Of a stretch of DNA of 64,000 nt, positions 48,943 to 58,558 are shown piece after piece. Numbering within the stretch: the first letter of the stretch is position 1; each line of letters opens with the position of its first letter. A program made the position numbers and the translations under genes. The DNA is from Saccharothrix australiensis. GTDB lineage: Bacteria; Actinomycetota; Actinomycetes; Mycobacteriales; Pseudonocardiaceae. A model generated the notes under the pieces. The model did no database searches. It was not told the origin of the DNA and was given only the letters and a program-made list of their open reading frames with translations. The stretch is from positions 1,699,501-1,763,500 of the forward strand of contig NZ_RBXO01000001.1 of the NCBI RefSeq assembly GCF_003634935.1, written 5' to 3'.

Positions 48943-50220
48943 TCAGCGCAACTCGCTGTTCCTCGTTTCGGGCAACGTGAGGATGACCGCGAACGCGATC
49001 GCCGCGGCCACCGCCACGTACCAGAAGAACGTCGTGCCCGGCAGGATCTTGATGACCAGCGGAGCCGTGCCGCCGAACAACGCGACCGTCAGGTTGTACC
49101 AGGCGCCGATCCCCAACCCCCGCAGCTCGGTCGGGAACAGCTCGCTCATCACGGCGGGCGCGATCGACGTCATCGCCGTGTAGAGCCCGAGCCCCACGCA
49201 GAACACCACGACCAACCCGCCGAGGCCGGGCCCGATCAACGCCGACAACGGCACGACCAGCGCCGCCGTCGCCGCCGACCACACCAGCAGCTGCGGCTTG
49301 CGCCCGATCCGGTCCGACAGCGCACCCATCGGGTACTGGAGGGCGATGAACAGGACCGTGGCGATGGACAAGGCCAGGAACACGTCCACCGGGTCCGCCT
49401 TGCGCGTGGTCACCGCGAACGGCGTCAGCGCGCTGAAGAACGTGTAGTAGCACAACGTGGACAGCATGCTGAAGCCCACCAACCGCCCCACTGCCTTGGG
49501 ATGGTGCCGCAACGTCGCCACCAACGGCCGCCGCAGCTGCACGGCCTTGCCGCGGTTGTGGGAGAACTGCTCGGTCTCCTCCAGATCCCGCCGCAACCAC
49601 AAGCCGACCAGGCCCAGCACACCACCGACCAGGAACGGGATCCGCCACCCGTAGGACGCGAGGTCCGCGTGGTCCATCGTCCGGGCCAGCGTGAACCCGA
49701 GCAACGAAGCCACCAACAACGCGACACCGGTCGAGATGTAGAAGAACGCCGAATACCGCCCGCGTCGCTCCGGCGGAGCGATCTCGGCGAGGTACGCCGA
49801 CGCGTTCGACACCTCACCGCCCAGCGAAAGCCCCTGGGCGATCCGCGCCACCACCAGCAGGGCCGGTGCCAGCCACCCGACCTGGGCGTAGGTCGGCAGC
49901 ACCGCGATCGCCACCGACCCGCCCGCCATCAGCACGATGGTGAAGATCATCGCCGTGCGCCGCCCGCGCACGTCGGCGAACCGCCCGAGCAGGTAGCCGC
50001 CGAGCGGCCGGAAGAAGAACGCCAAGGCGTACGTCGCCAGGGTGTTGATCAACGCCAGTTGCTCGTTGTCCTTCGGGAAGATCTGGGTCGCGAAGTAGAT
50101 GCTGAAGGTCGCGTAGATGGTCCAGTCGTACCACTCGATCGCGTTGCCGATGCTCGCCGCGACCAGCTTCCGGACCGGCAGCCGGTGCCGCGCCGAGCCC
50201 ACCGTCGTCTCCGTCACCAC
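48943..50220 (-). CDS. MHS-family MFS transporter (KgtP/ShiA/ProP-like)
   Basis: The 425-residue protein has twelve helices and the MHS signature AASIGNAIEWYDWTIYATF. It also has FRPLGGYLLGRFADVRGRR and RIAQGLSLGGEV, and a second half with GALSDRIGRKP. These proton symporters take up organic acids such as alpha-ketoglutarate, shikimate or betaine. The GTG at 50220 or the adjacent one at 50217 is the start. It is monocistronic and convergent with proB. Cargo cannot be named. Confidence 0.9.
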   Translation of the reverse strand: MVTETTVGSARHRLPVRKLVAASIGNAIEWYDWTIYATFSIYFATQIFPKDNEQLALINTLATYALAFFFRPLGGYLLGRFADVRGRRTAMIFTIVLMAGGSVAIAVLPTYAQVGWLAPALLVVARIAQGLSLGGEVSNASAYLAEIAPPERRGRYSAFFYISTGVALLVASLLGFTLARTMDHADLASYGWRIPFLVGGVLGLVGLWLRRDLEETEQFSHNRGKAVQLRRPLVATLRHHPKAVGRLVGFSMLSTLCYYTFFSALTPFAVTTRKADPVDVFLALSIATVLFIALQYPMGALSDRIGRKPQLLVWSAATAALVVPLSALIGPGLGGLVVVFCVGLGLYTAMTSIAPAVMSELFPTELRGLGIGAWYNLTVALFGGTAPLVIKILPGTTFFWYVAVAAAIAFAVILTLPETRNSELR

Positions 50221-50425
50221 CGGGCCCCCTTCCGGCGTGCGGAGGAGGAGCGCGGTCGGCCGACCGGGCCGGCCTCACGACTCCCGGCTGCCCGCCCGGC
50301 GTCGCGCGCCACCGGATCGCGCCCGATCCCCGGCACGACGATCGTGCGGACCGCTGGTCGGGTGCTCACCTCGATGGCTGCCATAGTGGGACACAACCAC
50401 AAAGCATTCGCAGTGGGTAGATCCT

Positions 50426-50968
50426 TCACCGATTCCGTTCGATGGTCCTCCACTCCCGGTCGAGCAGGCCGAACAGCAGGTCATCGGTCCACTCGCCCTT
50501 GGCCCAGGTGTGCTCGACCAGGGTCCCTTCATGCCGGAAACCCAGCCGTGCCAACAGCTTCGCCGATCGTTCATTGCGTGCGTCGCACTCGGCGGACACC
50601 TTGTGCAGCCCGCGGTCCACGAACAGGTGCTCCAGCACGCGCCCGACCGCTTCGGTCGCGTACCCCTTGCCCTGGTGGGCCGTGGTGATGGTGTAGCCGA
50701 TCTCCGCCTGCCGCCGGTTCTCGTGCAGGTTCACGCCGACATCACCGATCAGCATCCCGCCCACGTCGATGGCGTACTGGAACCAACCCGGCTCGACCGG
50801 GTCCAAGCCCGCCATCTCCCGCATGAACTCCTCGGCCACCGCCGGCGGGAACGGTGGTTCCCACGATTGGTAGCGCGCCACCTCCGGGTCCGACCGGTAC
50901 GCGGCGAACGCCGCAGCGTCGTCCGGCCGGAACCGGCGCAGCGCCAACCGGTCCGTCCGCAGCGTCAC
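50426..50968 (-). CDS. GNAT-family N-acetyltransferase (RimJ/RimL type)
   Basis: The 180-residue protein has the RimJ-like layout: LRTDRLALRRFRPDDAAAF at the start, the acetyl-CoA loop TTAHQGKGYATEAVGRVLEHL and ARNERSAKLLARLGF near the end. The target is unknown; relatives modify ribosomal proteins or antibiotics. The GTG at 50968 overlaps the recQ stop by four bases, so it is translated with the helicase. Confidence 0.9.
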   Translation of the reverse strand: MTLRTDRLALRRFRPDDAAAFAAYRSDPEVARYQSWEPPFPPAVAEEFMREMAGLDPVEPGWFQYAIDVGGMLIGDVGVNLHENRRQAEIGYTITTAHQGKGYATEAVGRVLEHLFVDRGLHKVSAECDARNERSAKLLARLGFRHEGTLVEHTWAKGEWTDDLLFGLLDREWRTIERNR

Positions 50969-53037
50969 GCCGTCACCGCCAACGCGAACGGCAGCACGGC
51001 CGGCGCTCCCGCCCGCCGCAGCAGCCGCGCCGCGACGGTCATCGTCCAGCCGGTGTCGATCTGGTCGTCCACCAACAACACCGGTCCGTCGACAGTGGAC
51101 AGATCGGGCGCATCCGTGGATCGCACCAGCCCGGCCAACCGCTGCGCGCTGTTCGCCCGTCGCGGAGACTCGCCCAGCCACACCTGGCCCAGCAGCGGCA
51201 ACCGGCCGACGGTCGAGATGCGCCGCCCGAAACTGCCCACCAACTCCGGGCGACCGCGCGAGCCGACCGTCACGACACCCACCGGCCGCTCCGACCAACC
51301 CCATGCGGACAACACCTTCACGCACGCGGCGAAAACGTCATCCGGCACCTCCTGGTCCTCGCCCGCGAACAGCGACCGCAGCCGGTTACCCCACCCGATG
51401 TCGGTCAGCCGCCCCAACGCCCGCCCCGTCTCGGCCGCCTCGGTCGCGGGGATGCGTCCGGACAGTCCCACCCCGACCGCCGCCATGCCGGTCGGCCACT
51501 GCTTGCGCGGCTCGACCTCCACACCGGGGCGCAGCAGCCGCTCCCGCGCCGCCGACGCGGCATCCGAGGACACCTCCGCCGACCACCGCCGCCCGGTGCA
51601 GTTGTCACACCGGCCGCACGGTGCCGCGTGCGGATCGTCCAGCTGCCGCAACAGGAACTCCATGCGACAGCCGGTGGTGGCGAGGTAGTCGAGCACCGCC
51701 TGCTGCTCGACCTTCCGCGCCTCCTCGATCCGCGCGTACCGCTCGGCGTCGTAGGACCACGGCCGCCCGGTCGACTCCCACCCGCCGCGCACCCGCCGCA
51801 CCGCGCCGTCCACGTCGAGCACCTTCAGCACGACCTCCAGCCGGGTGCGCGACAACTCCACCAACGGCTCCAAGGCCGCCGTGGACAACGTGCGCCCCGC
51901 CTCGGCCAACGCGTCCAGCACCTGCCGCACGACCCGCTCCGGCGGGAACGCCAGCGACGCGAAGTACGCCCAGATGTCCCGGTCCTCAGGCCCCGGCAGC
52001 AGCAGCACCTCGGCCCGCTCCACCCCGCGGCCCGCACGCCCGATCTGCTGGTAGTACGCGATGGGGGACGGCGGTGCGCCCAGGTGCACCACGAACCCCA
52101 GGTCCGGCTTGTCGAACCCCATGCCCAGCGCCGACGTCGCCACCAACGCCTTGACGCGGTTGGCCAGGAGGTCCTCCTCGGCACGCTGCCGCTCACCCGG
52201 ATCGGTGCGCCCCGAGTACGCCGCCACCGCGAACCCGCGCTCCCGCAGGAACGCCGCCACGTCGTCGGCGGAAGCCACCGTCAGCGTGTAGATGATCCCC
52301 GAGCCGGGCAGCCGCTCCAACTGCTCGGCCAGCCACCCCAACCGGGCCTCCGCGCTGGGCAGCCGGACCACTGCCAGCCGCAGGCTCTCCCGGTCCAACG
52401 GACCACGCAGCACCAGTGTGTCCGAGCCGGCTCCCAACCCGAGCTGGTCGGCCACGTCCCGCACCACCCGGTCGTTGGCCGTCGCGGTCGTCGCCAGCAC
52501 CGGCACCCCAGCCGGCAGCTCCGTCAGCAACGTCCGCAGCCGCCGGTAATCGGGCCGGAAATCGTGGCCCCAATCCGAGATGCAATGCGCCTCGTCGACC
52601 ACCAGCAGCCCTGCCGATGATGTCAGAGCGGGTAGGACGGAGTCACGGAAATCGGGATTGTTCAGCCTTTCCGGTGAAACCAGCAGCACGTCGACCTCAC
52701 CGGCCGCCACCCGGTCCTGGACGTCCTGCCATTCGTCGGTGTTCGCGGAATTGATGGTGGCCGCGTGCACCCCGGCCCGCGCCGCCGCGGTGACCTGGTT
52801 GCGCATCAACGCCAGCAGCGGGGACACGATCACCGTGGGCCCCTCGCCCAAGGCCCGCAGCAACGCCGTGGCGATGAAGTACACCGCGGACTTGCCCCAC
52901 CCCGTCCGCTGCACCACCAGCGCCCGCCGCCGCTCGGCGACCAGGGCGTGGATGGCCGCCCACTGGTCATCGCGCAGCACGGCCTCGGGGCCCGCCAGAG
53001 CCCTGAGTCGTTCCTCGGCCAGTTCGCGCAATGCCAT
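50965..53037 (-). CDS. recQ: RecQ-type DNA helicase with C-terminal phosphoribosyltransferase-like domain
   Basis: The 690-residue protein has a complete RecQ helicase core. Walker A is [14 protein letters not shown], motif II is [20 protein letters not shown], motif VI is QQIGRAGRG, and a zinc-binding module ends in [10 protein letters not shown]. In place of HRDC there is a domain of about 180 residues with [16 protein letters not shown] and [13 protein letters not shown], the PRPP-loop of type I phosphoribosyltransferases. The helicase unwinds DNA in recombination; the PRTase-like part may bind nucleotides. The ATG at 53037 was chosen; a GTG at 53046 is possible. It is co-transcribed with the GNAT gene. 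Confidence 0.88.
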   Translation of the reverse strand: MALRELAEERLRALAGPEAVLRDDQWAAIHALVAERRRALVVQRTGWGKSAVYFIATALLRALGEGPTVIVSPLLALMRNQVTAAARAGVHAATINSANTDEWQDVQDRVAAGEVDVLLVSPERLNNPDFRDSVLPALTSSAGLLVVDEAHCISDWGHDFRPDYRRLRTLLTELPAGVPVLATTATANDRVVRDVADQLGLGAGSDTLVLRGPLDRESLRLAVVRLPSAEARLGWLAEQLERLPGSGIIYTLTVASADDVAAFLRERGFAVAAYSGRTDPGERQRAEEDLLANRVKALVATSALGMGFDKPDLGFVVHLGAPPSPIAYYQQIGRAGRGVERAEVLLLPGPEDRDIWAYFASLAFPPERVVRQVLDALAEAGRTLSTAALEPLVELSRTRLEVVLKVLDVDGAVRRVRGGWESTGRPWSYDAERYARIEEARKVEQQAVLDYLATTGCRMEFLLRQLDDPHAAPCGRCDNCTGRRWSAEVSSDAASAARERLLRPGVEVEPRKQWPTGMAAVGVGLSGRIPATEAAETGRALGRLTDIGWGNRLRSLFAGEDQEVPDDVFAACVKVLSAWGWSERPVGVVTVGSRGRPELVGSFGRRISTVGRLPLLGQVWLGESPRRANSAQRLAGLVRSTDAPDLSTVDGPVLLVDDQIDTGWTMTVAARLLRRAGAPAVLPFALAVTA

Positions 53038-53150
53038 TTCGTCCACGCGACCACGATGGCAGAGGGGTACGACAGATTCGAATCGCCGTGCTCCGCCGGT
53101 CGGCTTCCCGGCGGCTGGGAACCTCGACGACAACCACCAACGGGTGACCG

Positions 53151-53156
53151 TAGTCT
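53151..53156 (+). promoter_or_regulatory. -10 element (leaderless type) for proA
   Basis: TAGTCT ends 7 nt before the GTG at 53164. Confidence 0.55.
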
Positions 53157-53163
53157 GATTCGC

Positions 53164-54429
53164 GTGACTGACGACCTGCGCGAACAGGTGCACGCCGCCG
53201 CCCGGCGCGCCCGCGTCGCCGCCGATGAGCTCGTCCTGGCCACCCGCGAGCGCAAGGACGCCGCGCTGCACGAGATGGCCGCCGGCCTGCGCGCCCGTGT
53301 CCGGGAAGTCCTCGACGCCAACGCCAAGGACCTGGAAGCCGGTCGCGCGGCCGGCCTGTCCCAGGGGCTGCTGGACCGCCTCGCGCTCGACGAGAAGCGC
53401 GTCGACGGCGTCGCGAAGGGCCTGGAGACCGTGGCCGGGCTGGCCGACCCGGTGGGCGAGGTGCTGCGCGGCTCGATCCTGCCGAACGGCTTGGAGCTGC
53501 GGCAGGTGCGCGTCCCGATGGGCGTCGTCGGCATGGTCTACGAGGCGCGTCCCAACGTCACGGTCGACGCCGCCGGCCTCGCGCTGAAGTCCGGCAACGC
53601 CGTCCTGCTGCGCGGCTCGTCCTCCGCCGAGCACTCGAACGCCGCGCTGGTCGCGATCCTGCGGGACGCGCTCGAAGCCGCCGGTCTCCCCGCCGACGGC
53701 GTCCAGCTGCTGCCGTGCCACGACCGCGCCTCCGTCCGCCACCTCATCACGGCGCGCGGCCTGGTCGACCTGGTGATCCCGCGTGGCGGGGCCGGTCTGA
53801 TCAACGCGGTGGTGGAGCAGGCGACCGTGCCGACGATCGAGACCGGTGTGGGCAACTGCCACGTCTACGTCGACGCGGCGGCCGACCTCGACGTGGCCGA
53901 GCGGATCGTCCTCAACTCCAAGACCCGCCGCACGAGCGTGTGCAACGCGGCCGAGTCGCTGCTGGTGCACGCGGCGGTGGCGGACGAATTCGTGCCCCGC
54001 ATCACCGCCGCGCTCCAGGCGCACCGGGTCACCATCCACGGTGACGACGTGTTCGCCCGCCAGGACGGCGTCGAGCGGGCCACCGAGGAGGACTGGGGCA
54101 CCGAGTACCTGTCGTCGGACATCGCCGCCAGGGTGGTCGACTCGCTGGACGAGGCCGTGCGGCACATCGCGGCCCACGGCTCCGGCCACACCGAGGCGAT
54201 CGTGACCGGTGACGTCAACGCCGCACGCCGGTTCACGGCCCGCGTGGACGCGGCGGCGGTCATGGTCAACGCCTCCACCGCGTTCACCGACGGCGCGGAG
54301 TTCGGCATGGGCGCGGAGATCGGCATCTCCACCCAGAAGCTGCACGCGCGCGGCCCGATGGGGCTGTCCGAGCTGACCTCGTCGAAGTGGATCGCCTGGG
54401 GTGAGGGGCACGTGCGGCCCTCATCGTGA
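53164..54429 (+). CDS. proA: gamma-glutamyl phosphate reductase
   Basis: The 421-residue aldehyde-dehydrogenase-like enzyme has [16 protein letters not shown] and [19 protein letters not shown]. The catalytic Cys is in [14 protein letters not shown] and the C-terminus is [10 protein letters not shown]. It makes glutamate semialdehyde, the second step in proline synthesis after ProB. The GTG at 53164 directly follows a TAGTCT hexamer. It diverges from recQ and precedes the P450 gene by 97 bases. Confidence 0.96.
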   Translation: MTDDLREQVHAAARRARVAADELVLATRERKDAALHEMAAGLRARVREVLDANAKDLEAGRAAGLSQGLLDRLALDEKRVDGVAKGLETVAGLADPVGEVLRGSILPNGLELRQVRVPMGVVGMVYEARPNVTVDAAGLALKSGNAVLLRGSSSAEHSNAALVAILRDALEAAGLPADGVQLLPCHDRASVRHLITARGLVDLVIPRGGAGLINAVVEQATVPTIETGVGNCHVYVDAAADLDVAERIVLNSKTRRTSVCNAAESLLVHAAVADEFVPRITAALQAHRVTIHGDDVFARQDGVERATEEDWGTEYLSSDIAARVVDSLDEAVRHIAAHGSGHTEAIVTGDVNAARRFTARVDAAAVMVNASTAFTDGAEFGMGAEIGISTQKLHARGPMGLSELTSSKWIAWGEGHVRPSS

Positions 54430-54526
54430 GCTTCGGAGCCGTAGCGGCATCACCCTGACGCGTGGACGGTGGGGATCGGCCCTCCATAGGGTTGCCGGCA
54501 AGCCTTCGCTTGCCTGGGGGTCCTCC

Positions 54527-55711
54527 ATGGAGATCCGGCCCTACCCGTTCCCCGACCCCGACGATCTCGGCGTCAACGAGACGTACCTGGCACTCCAGCG
54601 GGACGACCCGGTGGTCCGGGTGCGGTTGCCGTACGGCGGCGAAGCGTGGCTGGCCACCCGTTATGCCGACGCGAAGGTCGTCATGGGCGACCCGAGGTTC
54701 GTCCGCGCGCCGGTCATGGACCCCCACCGGGACCCGCCGCGGACCATGCCGGAGGTGCCGCAGGTCAGCACCATCCTGAGCATGGACCCGCCGGAGCACA
54801 CCAGGCTGCGCCGCATCCTGGCGAAGGCGTTCACGGCCCGCCGCACGGCGCAGTTGCGCGGGCGCGCCCAGGAGATCGTGGACGACCTGCTGGACCGGAT
54901 GGAGGAGCAGGGCCCGCCCGCCGACCTGGTCGACGCGCTCGCCATGCCGGTGGCCATCACGCTGATCAGCGAGATGCTGGGCGTGCCGCGGCTGGACCGG
55001 GCGCAGTTCCGCGAGTGGTCGGACGCGGCGGTCGCGATCACGGCGTTCACCGTCCCGGAGATCGAGGCGGCGGCCGCGTCGCTGCGGGCCTACATCCGCG
55101 ACCTCGTGGAGGACAAGCGGAGGAACCCGGCCGACGACATGCTCACCGTGCTGGTCACCGCGCACGACGAGGAGGACCGCCTCAGCGAAGAGGAGCTGGT
55201 GTCGTTCGGCGTGACGCTGCTCATCGCGGGCCACGAGACGACCGGCAGCGAGATCGGCAACTTCGTCTACCAGCTGCTGACCAGGCCCGAGCGGCTCGCC
55301 GAGGTGCGCGCGGACCCGTCACTGCTGCCTGCGGCGATCGAGGAGCTGCTGAGGTTCACCAAGCTCTCCGGCGCGCCCGCGTTCCCCCGGTTCGCCACCG
55401 AGGACGTCGAACTCGGTGGGGTGACCATCGCGGCGGGCGAGGCGGTGTTCGTGGACGGGCTGGTCGCCAACCGCGACCCGTCGGTCTTCGAGAACCCCCA
55501 CGAACTGGACTTCCACCGCTCCGAGAACCCGCATTTCGCCTTCGGTCACGGCGTGCACCACTGCATCGGCGCGCCACTGGCGCGGATGGAGCTCCAGGTT
55601 TCCATCAGCACGCTCCTCAGGCGGTTCCCGAACCTCCGTTTGGCGGGTGACGTGACCATCAAGAAGGGCAGACTGGTCCGCGGACCGCACAGCCTTCCGG
55701 TGAGGTGGTAG
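54527..55711 (+). CDS. cytochrome P450
   Basis: The 394-residue P450 has the I-helix oxygen-binding motif LIAGHETTGSE (about 234-244). It also has the K-helix ExxR EELLRF and the heme loop FGHGVHHCIGAPLARMEL with Cys346 as ligand. It is of the bacterial CYP105/107-like class that takes electrons from a small ferredoxin, encoded 4 bases downstream. The substrate is unknown. The ATG at 54527 has a TCCTCC-like upstream region with no good ribosome site. No other biosynthesis genes are near, so this may be an orphan tailoring or detoxifying pair. Confidence 0.93.
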   Translation: MEIRPYPFPDPDDLGVNETYLALQRDDPVVRVRLPYGGEAWLATRYADAKVVMGDPRFVRAPVMDPHRDPPRTMPEVPQVSTILSMDPPEHTRLRRILAKAFTARRTAQLRGRAQEIVDDLLDRMEEQGPPADLVDALAMPVAITLISEMLGVPRLDRAQFREWSDAAVAITAFTVPEIEAAAASLRAYIRDLVEDKRRNPADDMLTVLVTAHDEEDRLSEEELVSFGVTLLIAGHETTGSEIGNFVYQLLTRPERLAEVRADPSLLPAAIEELLRFTKLSGAPAFPRFATEDVELGGVTIAAGEAVFVDGLVANRDPSVFENPHELDFHRSENPHFAFGHGVHHCIGAPLARMELQVSISTLLRRFPNLRLAGDVTIKKGRLVRGPHSLPVRW

Positions 55712-55715
55712 CCCG

Positions 55716-55931
55716 ATGGGCAGGTGGAGCGTCGAGGTCGACAGTGCCGCGTGCATCGGTTCGGGGATGTGCGCGGGGATGGCGCCGGACCACTTCCGCC
55801 TGGAAGGGAGCACCGCCACGCCGGTGAGCCGGTTGGTCGAACCGGACGACGTGGTCGTCGACGCGGCGGAGTCGTGTCCGATGGAGGCCATTCTGGTGCG
55901 TGACTCCGACGGCTCGAAGCTGGCCCCGTAA
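55716..55931 (+). CDS. 3Fe-4S ferredoxin partner of the P450
   Basis: The 71-residue ferredoxin has cluster cysteines at positions 13, 19 and 54 (ACIGSGMC and SCPM), the CX5C..CP pattern of one-cluster P450 redox partners. It carries electrons from a reductase to the P450. The ATG at 55716 starts 4 bases after the P450 stop, so they are co-translated. No reductase gene is in the window. Confidence 0.93.
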   Translation: MGRWSVEVDSAACIGSGMCAGMAPDHFRLEGSTATPVSRLVEPDDVVVDAAESCPMEAILVRDSDGSKLAP

Positions 55932-56144
55932 GGCCCTGTGACCAGCGTCACCTCGATTGGTCGAAGAATCTCGCCGGGCTGGCGTCATGTCCGCGCGCCG
56001 GCCGTATCTCACTGTTGCGCGGCTCTGATTCGGGGTGGGCCGCGCTCCGCGGAGGCGGCCTCCTCCCCTAGGGCCGCAAACGGGGAGCTGAGTGCGCGGG
56101 CGGTCGTTCGGGGAGTGACTCGGTCGCCCGCGCACCACCCGAAC

Positions 56145-56150
56145 TAGGCT
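56145..56150 (+). promoter_or_regulatory. -10 element (leaderless type) for nadD
   Basis: TAGGCT ends 8 nt before the ATG at 56159. Confidence 0.5.
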
Positions 56151-56158
56151 CACCTCCC

Positions 56159-56752
56159 ATGTCCAACCGCCGGATCGGCGTCATGGGTGGCACCTTCGAC
56201 CCGGTGCACCACGGCCACCTCGTCGCGGCCAGTGAGGTCCAGGCGCGGTTCGAACTCGACGAAGTGATCTTCGTGCCGACGGGTCAGCCGTGGCAGAAGA
56301 GCGACCGCGAGGTCAGCGCCGCCGAGGACCGCTACCTGATGACGGTCATCGCGACCGCGTCCAACCCGAGGTTCTCCGTCAGCCGCGTCGACATCGACCG
56401 GGGCGGGCCGACCTACACGTTCGACACGCTCAACGACCTCAAGGCCACGCACCCGGAGGCCGACCTGTTCTTCATCACCGGCGCGGACGCGCTGGAACAG
56501 ATTTTGTCCTGGCGACGTGCCGACGACGTGTTCGGCTTGGCCCATTTCATCGGCGTCACCCGACCGGGTTACGACCTGGACGACACCCACCTGCCGCCCG
56601 GCGCGGTGTCCCTGGTCGAGGTGCCCGCAATGGCCATCTCGTCCACCGCCGTGAGGGCGCGCACGGCCTCCGGCCTGCCGGTTTGGTACCTCGTGCCGGA
56701 TGGCGTTGTGCAGTATATCTCGAAGACCGGGCTTTACTCGGTGCCGGACTGA
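56159..56752 (+). CDS. nadD: nicotinate-nucleotide adenylyltransferase
   Basis: The 197-residue nucleotidyltransferase has [18 protein letters not shown], the ATP site of the family, and the C-terminal ISSTAVRAR motif. It makes deamido-NAD. The rsfS gene follows 69 bases downstream, as in mycobacteria. The ATG at 56159 lies at the end of the TAGGCT region with no ribosome site, suggesting leaderless translation. Confidence 0.96.
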   Translation: MSNRRIGVMGGTFDPVHHGHLVAASEVQARFELDEVIFVPTGQPWQKSDREVSAAEDRYLMTVIATASNPRFSVSRVDIDRGGPTYTFDTLNDLKATHPEADLFFITGADALEQILSWRRADDVFGLAHFIGVTRPGYDLDDTHLPPGAVSLVEVPAMAISSTAVRARTASGLPVWYLVPDGVVQYISKTGLYSVPD

Positions 56753-56821
56753 CGCCGGACGCCGGTACCCTCATTGACTCGTGCGGGCGTATCGGCGCCC
56801 GCCGAGGTGATGAGGAGAAAC

Positions 56822-57208
56822 GTGGCAGCCACCGACGAGGCACGACGGTTGGCGCTGGTCGCCGCTAACGCGGCGGCCGACAAGAAGGCGCACGACGTGA
56901 TCGTGCTCGACGTGTCCGACCAACTGGTGATCACGGACGTCTTCGTGATCGCGTCCGCTCCGAACGAGCGGCAGGTCGGCGCGATCGTGGACAACATCGA
57001 GGAGAAGCTGCGCGAGGCGGGCCGCAAGCCGGTCCGCCGTGAGGGCGCGCGCGAAGGCCGCTGGGTCCTGCTGGACTTCGTGGACGTCGTGGTGCACGTC
57101 CAGCACGTCGAGGAACGCAGCTTCTACGGCCTCGAACGGCTGTGGAAGGACTGCCCGCGCATCGAGTTCGACGCCGGGCCGACGGCCGACGAGGCCGCCG
57201 AGGCATGA
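56822..57208 (+). CDS. rsfS: ribosome silencing factor RsfS
   Basis: The 128-residue protein has KKAHDVIVLDVSDQLVITDVF and GRWVLLDFVDVVVHVQHV, the RsfS (Iojap/DUF143) core. It blocks joining of ribosomal subunits by binding L14 in stationary phase. The GTG at 56822 has GAGGAG upstream. The stop overlaps the next start (ATGA). TACCCT at 56765-56770 could be its promoter -10. Confidence 0.95.
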   Translation: MAATDEARRLALVAANAAADKKAHDVIVLDVSDQLVITDVFVIASAPNERQVGAIVDNIEEKLREAGRKPVRREGAREGRWVLLDFVDVVVHVQHVEERSFYGLERLWKDCPRIEFDAGPTADEAAEA

Positions 57209-57819
57209 GCCTGGACCGGCTCGTGCTGTGGCGGCACGGTGAGACCGACTACAACGCGACCGGGCGCATGCAGGGCCACCTGGACTCGGCGCTGACCGAG
57301 ACCGGCTGGAACCAGGCGCGGTTCGCGGTGCCGGTGCTCGCCGGGTTCGCCCCCGAGTTGGTGGTGGCCTCCGACCTGCGGCGGGCGCGGGACACGGCGA
57401 CCGTGTTCACCTCCGCCACCGGTATCGGGCTGAGGATCGACGAGCGGCTCCGGGAGACCAACCTCGGCAAGTGGCAGGGGCTGACCGGCGACGAGATCGA
57501 GGTCGAGTGGCCGGGACTGCTCGACGCGTGGCGCGCGGACGGGACCCTCGCCCCGCCTGAAGGCGAGACGCGGGTCGAGGTGGCCGAGCGCGCGCTCGCG
57601 GTGGTCGAGCAGGTGGACGTGGAGTGCTCCGGAACCGTGCTGCTGTGTGCGCACGGGGGGCTGATCAGCGCGTTGACCGGGCGGTTGCTGGAGCTGCCGG
57701 TGGACCGGTGGGCGTTGCTGGGCGGCATCGGGAACTGCCACTGGACGGTGTTCACGCGGCGACCGCAGGGCGACGGCCGTTGGCGGCTGTCGTCGTACAA
57801 CGCCGGCACCACCAGGTGA
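57205..57819 (+). CDS. gpgP: histidine phosphatase, likely glucosyl-3-phosphoglycerate phosphatase
   Basis: The 204-residue histidine phosphatase has the catalytic RHG motif LVLWRHGETDYNATGRMQGH with the phosphohistidine. A second catalytic His is in LCAHGGLISAL. In mycobacteria this position, after rsfS and before octT, is GpgP, which dephosphorylates glucosyl-3-phosphoglycerate on the way to methylglucose lipopolysaccharide. Synteny gives the name; the fold alone would also fit other phosphoglycerate-mutase-like phosphatases. It overlaps rsfS and octT by ATGA/GTGA. Confidence 0.8.
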   Translation: MSLDRLVLWRHGETDYNATGRMQGHLDSALTETGWNQARFAVPVLAGFAPELVVASDLRRARDTATVFTSATGIGLRIDERLRETNLGKWQGLTGDEIEVEWPGLLDAWRADGTLAPPEGETRVEVAERALAVVEQVDVECSGTVLLCAHGGLISALTGRLLELPVDRWALLGGIGNCHWTVFTRRPQGDGRWRLSSYNAGTTR

Positions 57820-58547
57820 GGCTGCTCGTCCTCGGTGACTCGCTGACGTTCCACGGCCCGCAGGGGCCGCTGCCCGCCGATCACCCGCGGTTGTGGCCCA
57901 ACGTCGCCGCCGCTGCCTTGGACGGGCACGCGGAGCTGGCGGCGGGGTTCGGGTGGACCGCTCGGGACGCCTGGTGGGCGTTGACCGGTGACCCGCGCGT
58001 TTGGTCGTTGTTGCCGCGCACCGACGTTCTCGTGCTGGCGGTCGGGCACATGGACACGCTGCCCTCGCCGTTGCCGACGTTCCTGCGCCAGGGGTTGCGC
58101 TACCTGCGTCCCGATGGCCTGCGCCGGCGGGCCCGGAGTACCTACCGCGCACTCCAGCCTGGCCTGTCGCGGCTGTTCGGGGGCTTCCCGGTGGCCTTGC
58201 CGCCGCATCTGACGGTGCGGTACCTGGACTCGTGCGTGCGTTCCGTGCGCGCGTTGCAGCCCGGTATCCGGGCGGTCGGGATGACGCCCTCGGTGCACCG
58301 CTCTCCGGCTTATGCGAACGTGCACACAGGGCGTTCGGCCGGCGAGCGCGCGGTCCGTGCGTGGGCCTCGGGGGCCGGCGTTCCGCTGCTGGACGTGCCC
58401 GCGCTGGTGGGGGAGCACGTGCGGACCCGGCGCGGCAACCCGGACGGCATGCACTGGGGCTGGGAGGGGCATGCGCTGGTCGGCGCGGCGATGGCGGATC
58501 TCATCAGGTCCGTGGCGGTGAGCCGTTCGGGTGCCGACGAGCCGTAG
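57816..58547 (+). CDS. octT: SGNH hydrolase, OctT-like (diglucosylglycerate octanoyltransferase)
   Basis: The 243-residue SGNH protein has the GDSL-type nucleophile block LLVLGDSLTFHG near the start. It also has the block V DxxH in GNPDGMHWGWEGH. In mycobacteria the orthologous position between gpgP and degV encodes OctT, which adds octanoate to diglucosylglycerate, a precursor of methylglucose lipopolysaccharide. The assignment rests on order and family. The GTG overlaps the gpgP stop. The TAG stop (58545-58547) lies in the hexamer that may be the degV -10. Confidence 0.75.
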   Translation: MRLLVLGDSLTFHGPQGPLPADHPRLWPNVAAAALDGHAELAAGFGWTARDAWWALTGDPRVWSLLPRTDVLVLAVGHMDTLPSPLPTFLRQGLRYLRPDGLRRRARSTYRALQPGLSRLFGGFPVALPPHLTVRYLDSCVRSVRALQPGIRAVGMTPSVHRSPAYANVHTGRSAGERAVRAWASGAGVPLLDVPALVGEHVRTRRGNPDGMHWGWEGHALVGAAMADLIRSVAVSRSGADEP

Positions 58548-58550
58548 TCT
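58545..58550 (+). promoter_or_regulatory. -10 element (leaderless type) for degV
   Basis: TAGTCT ends 8 nt before the GTG at 58559. TAG is also the octT stop codon. Confidence 0.5.
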
Positions 58551-58558
58551 CGGCACTC

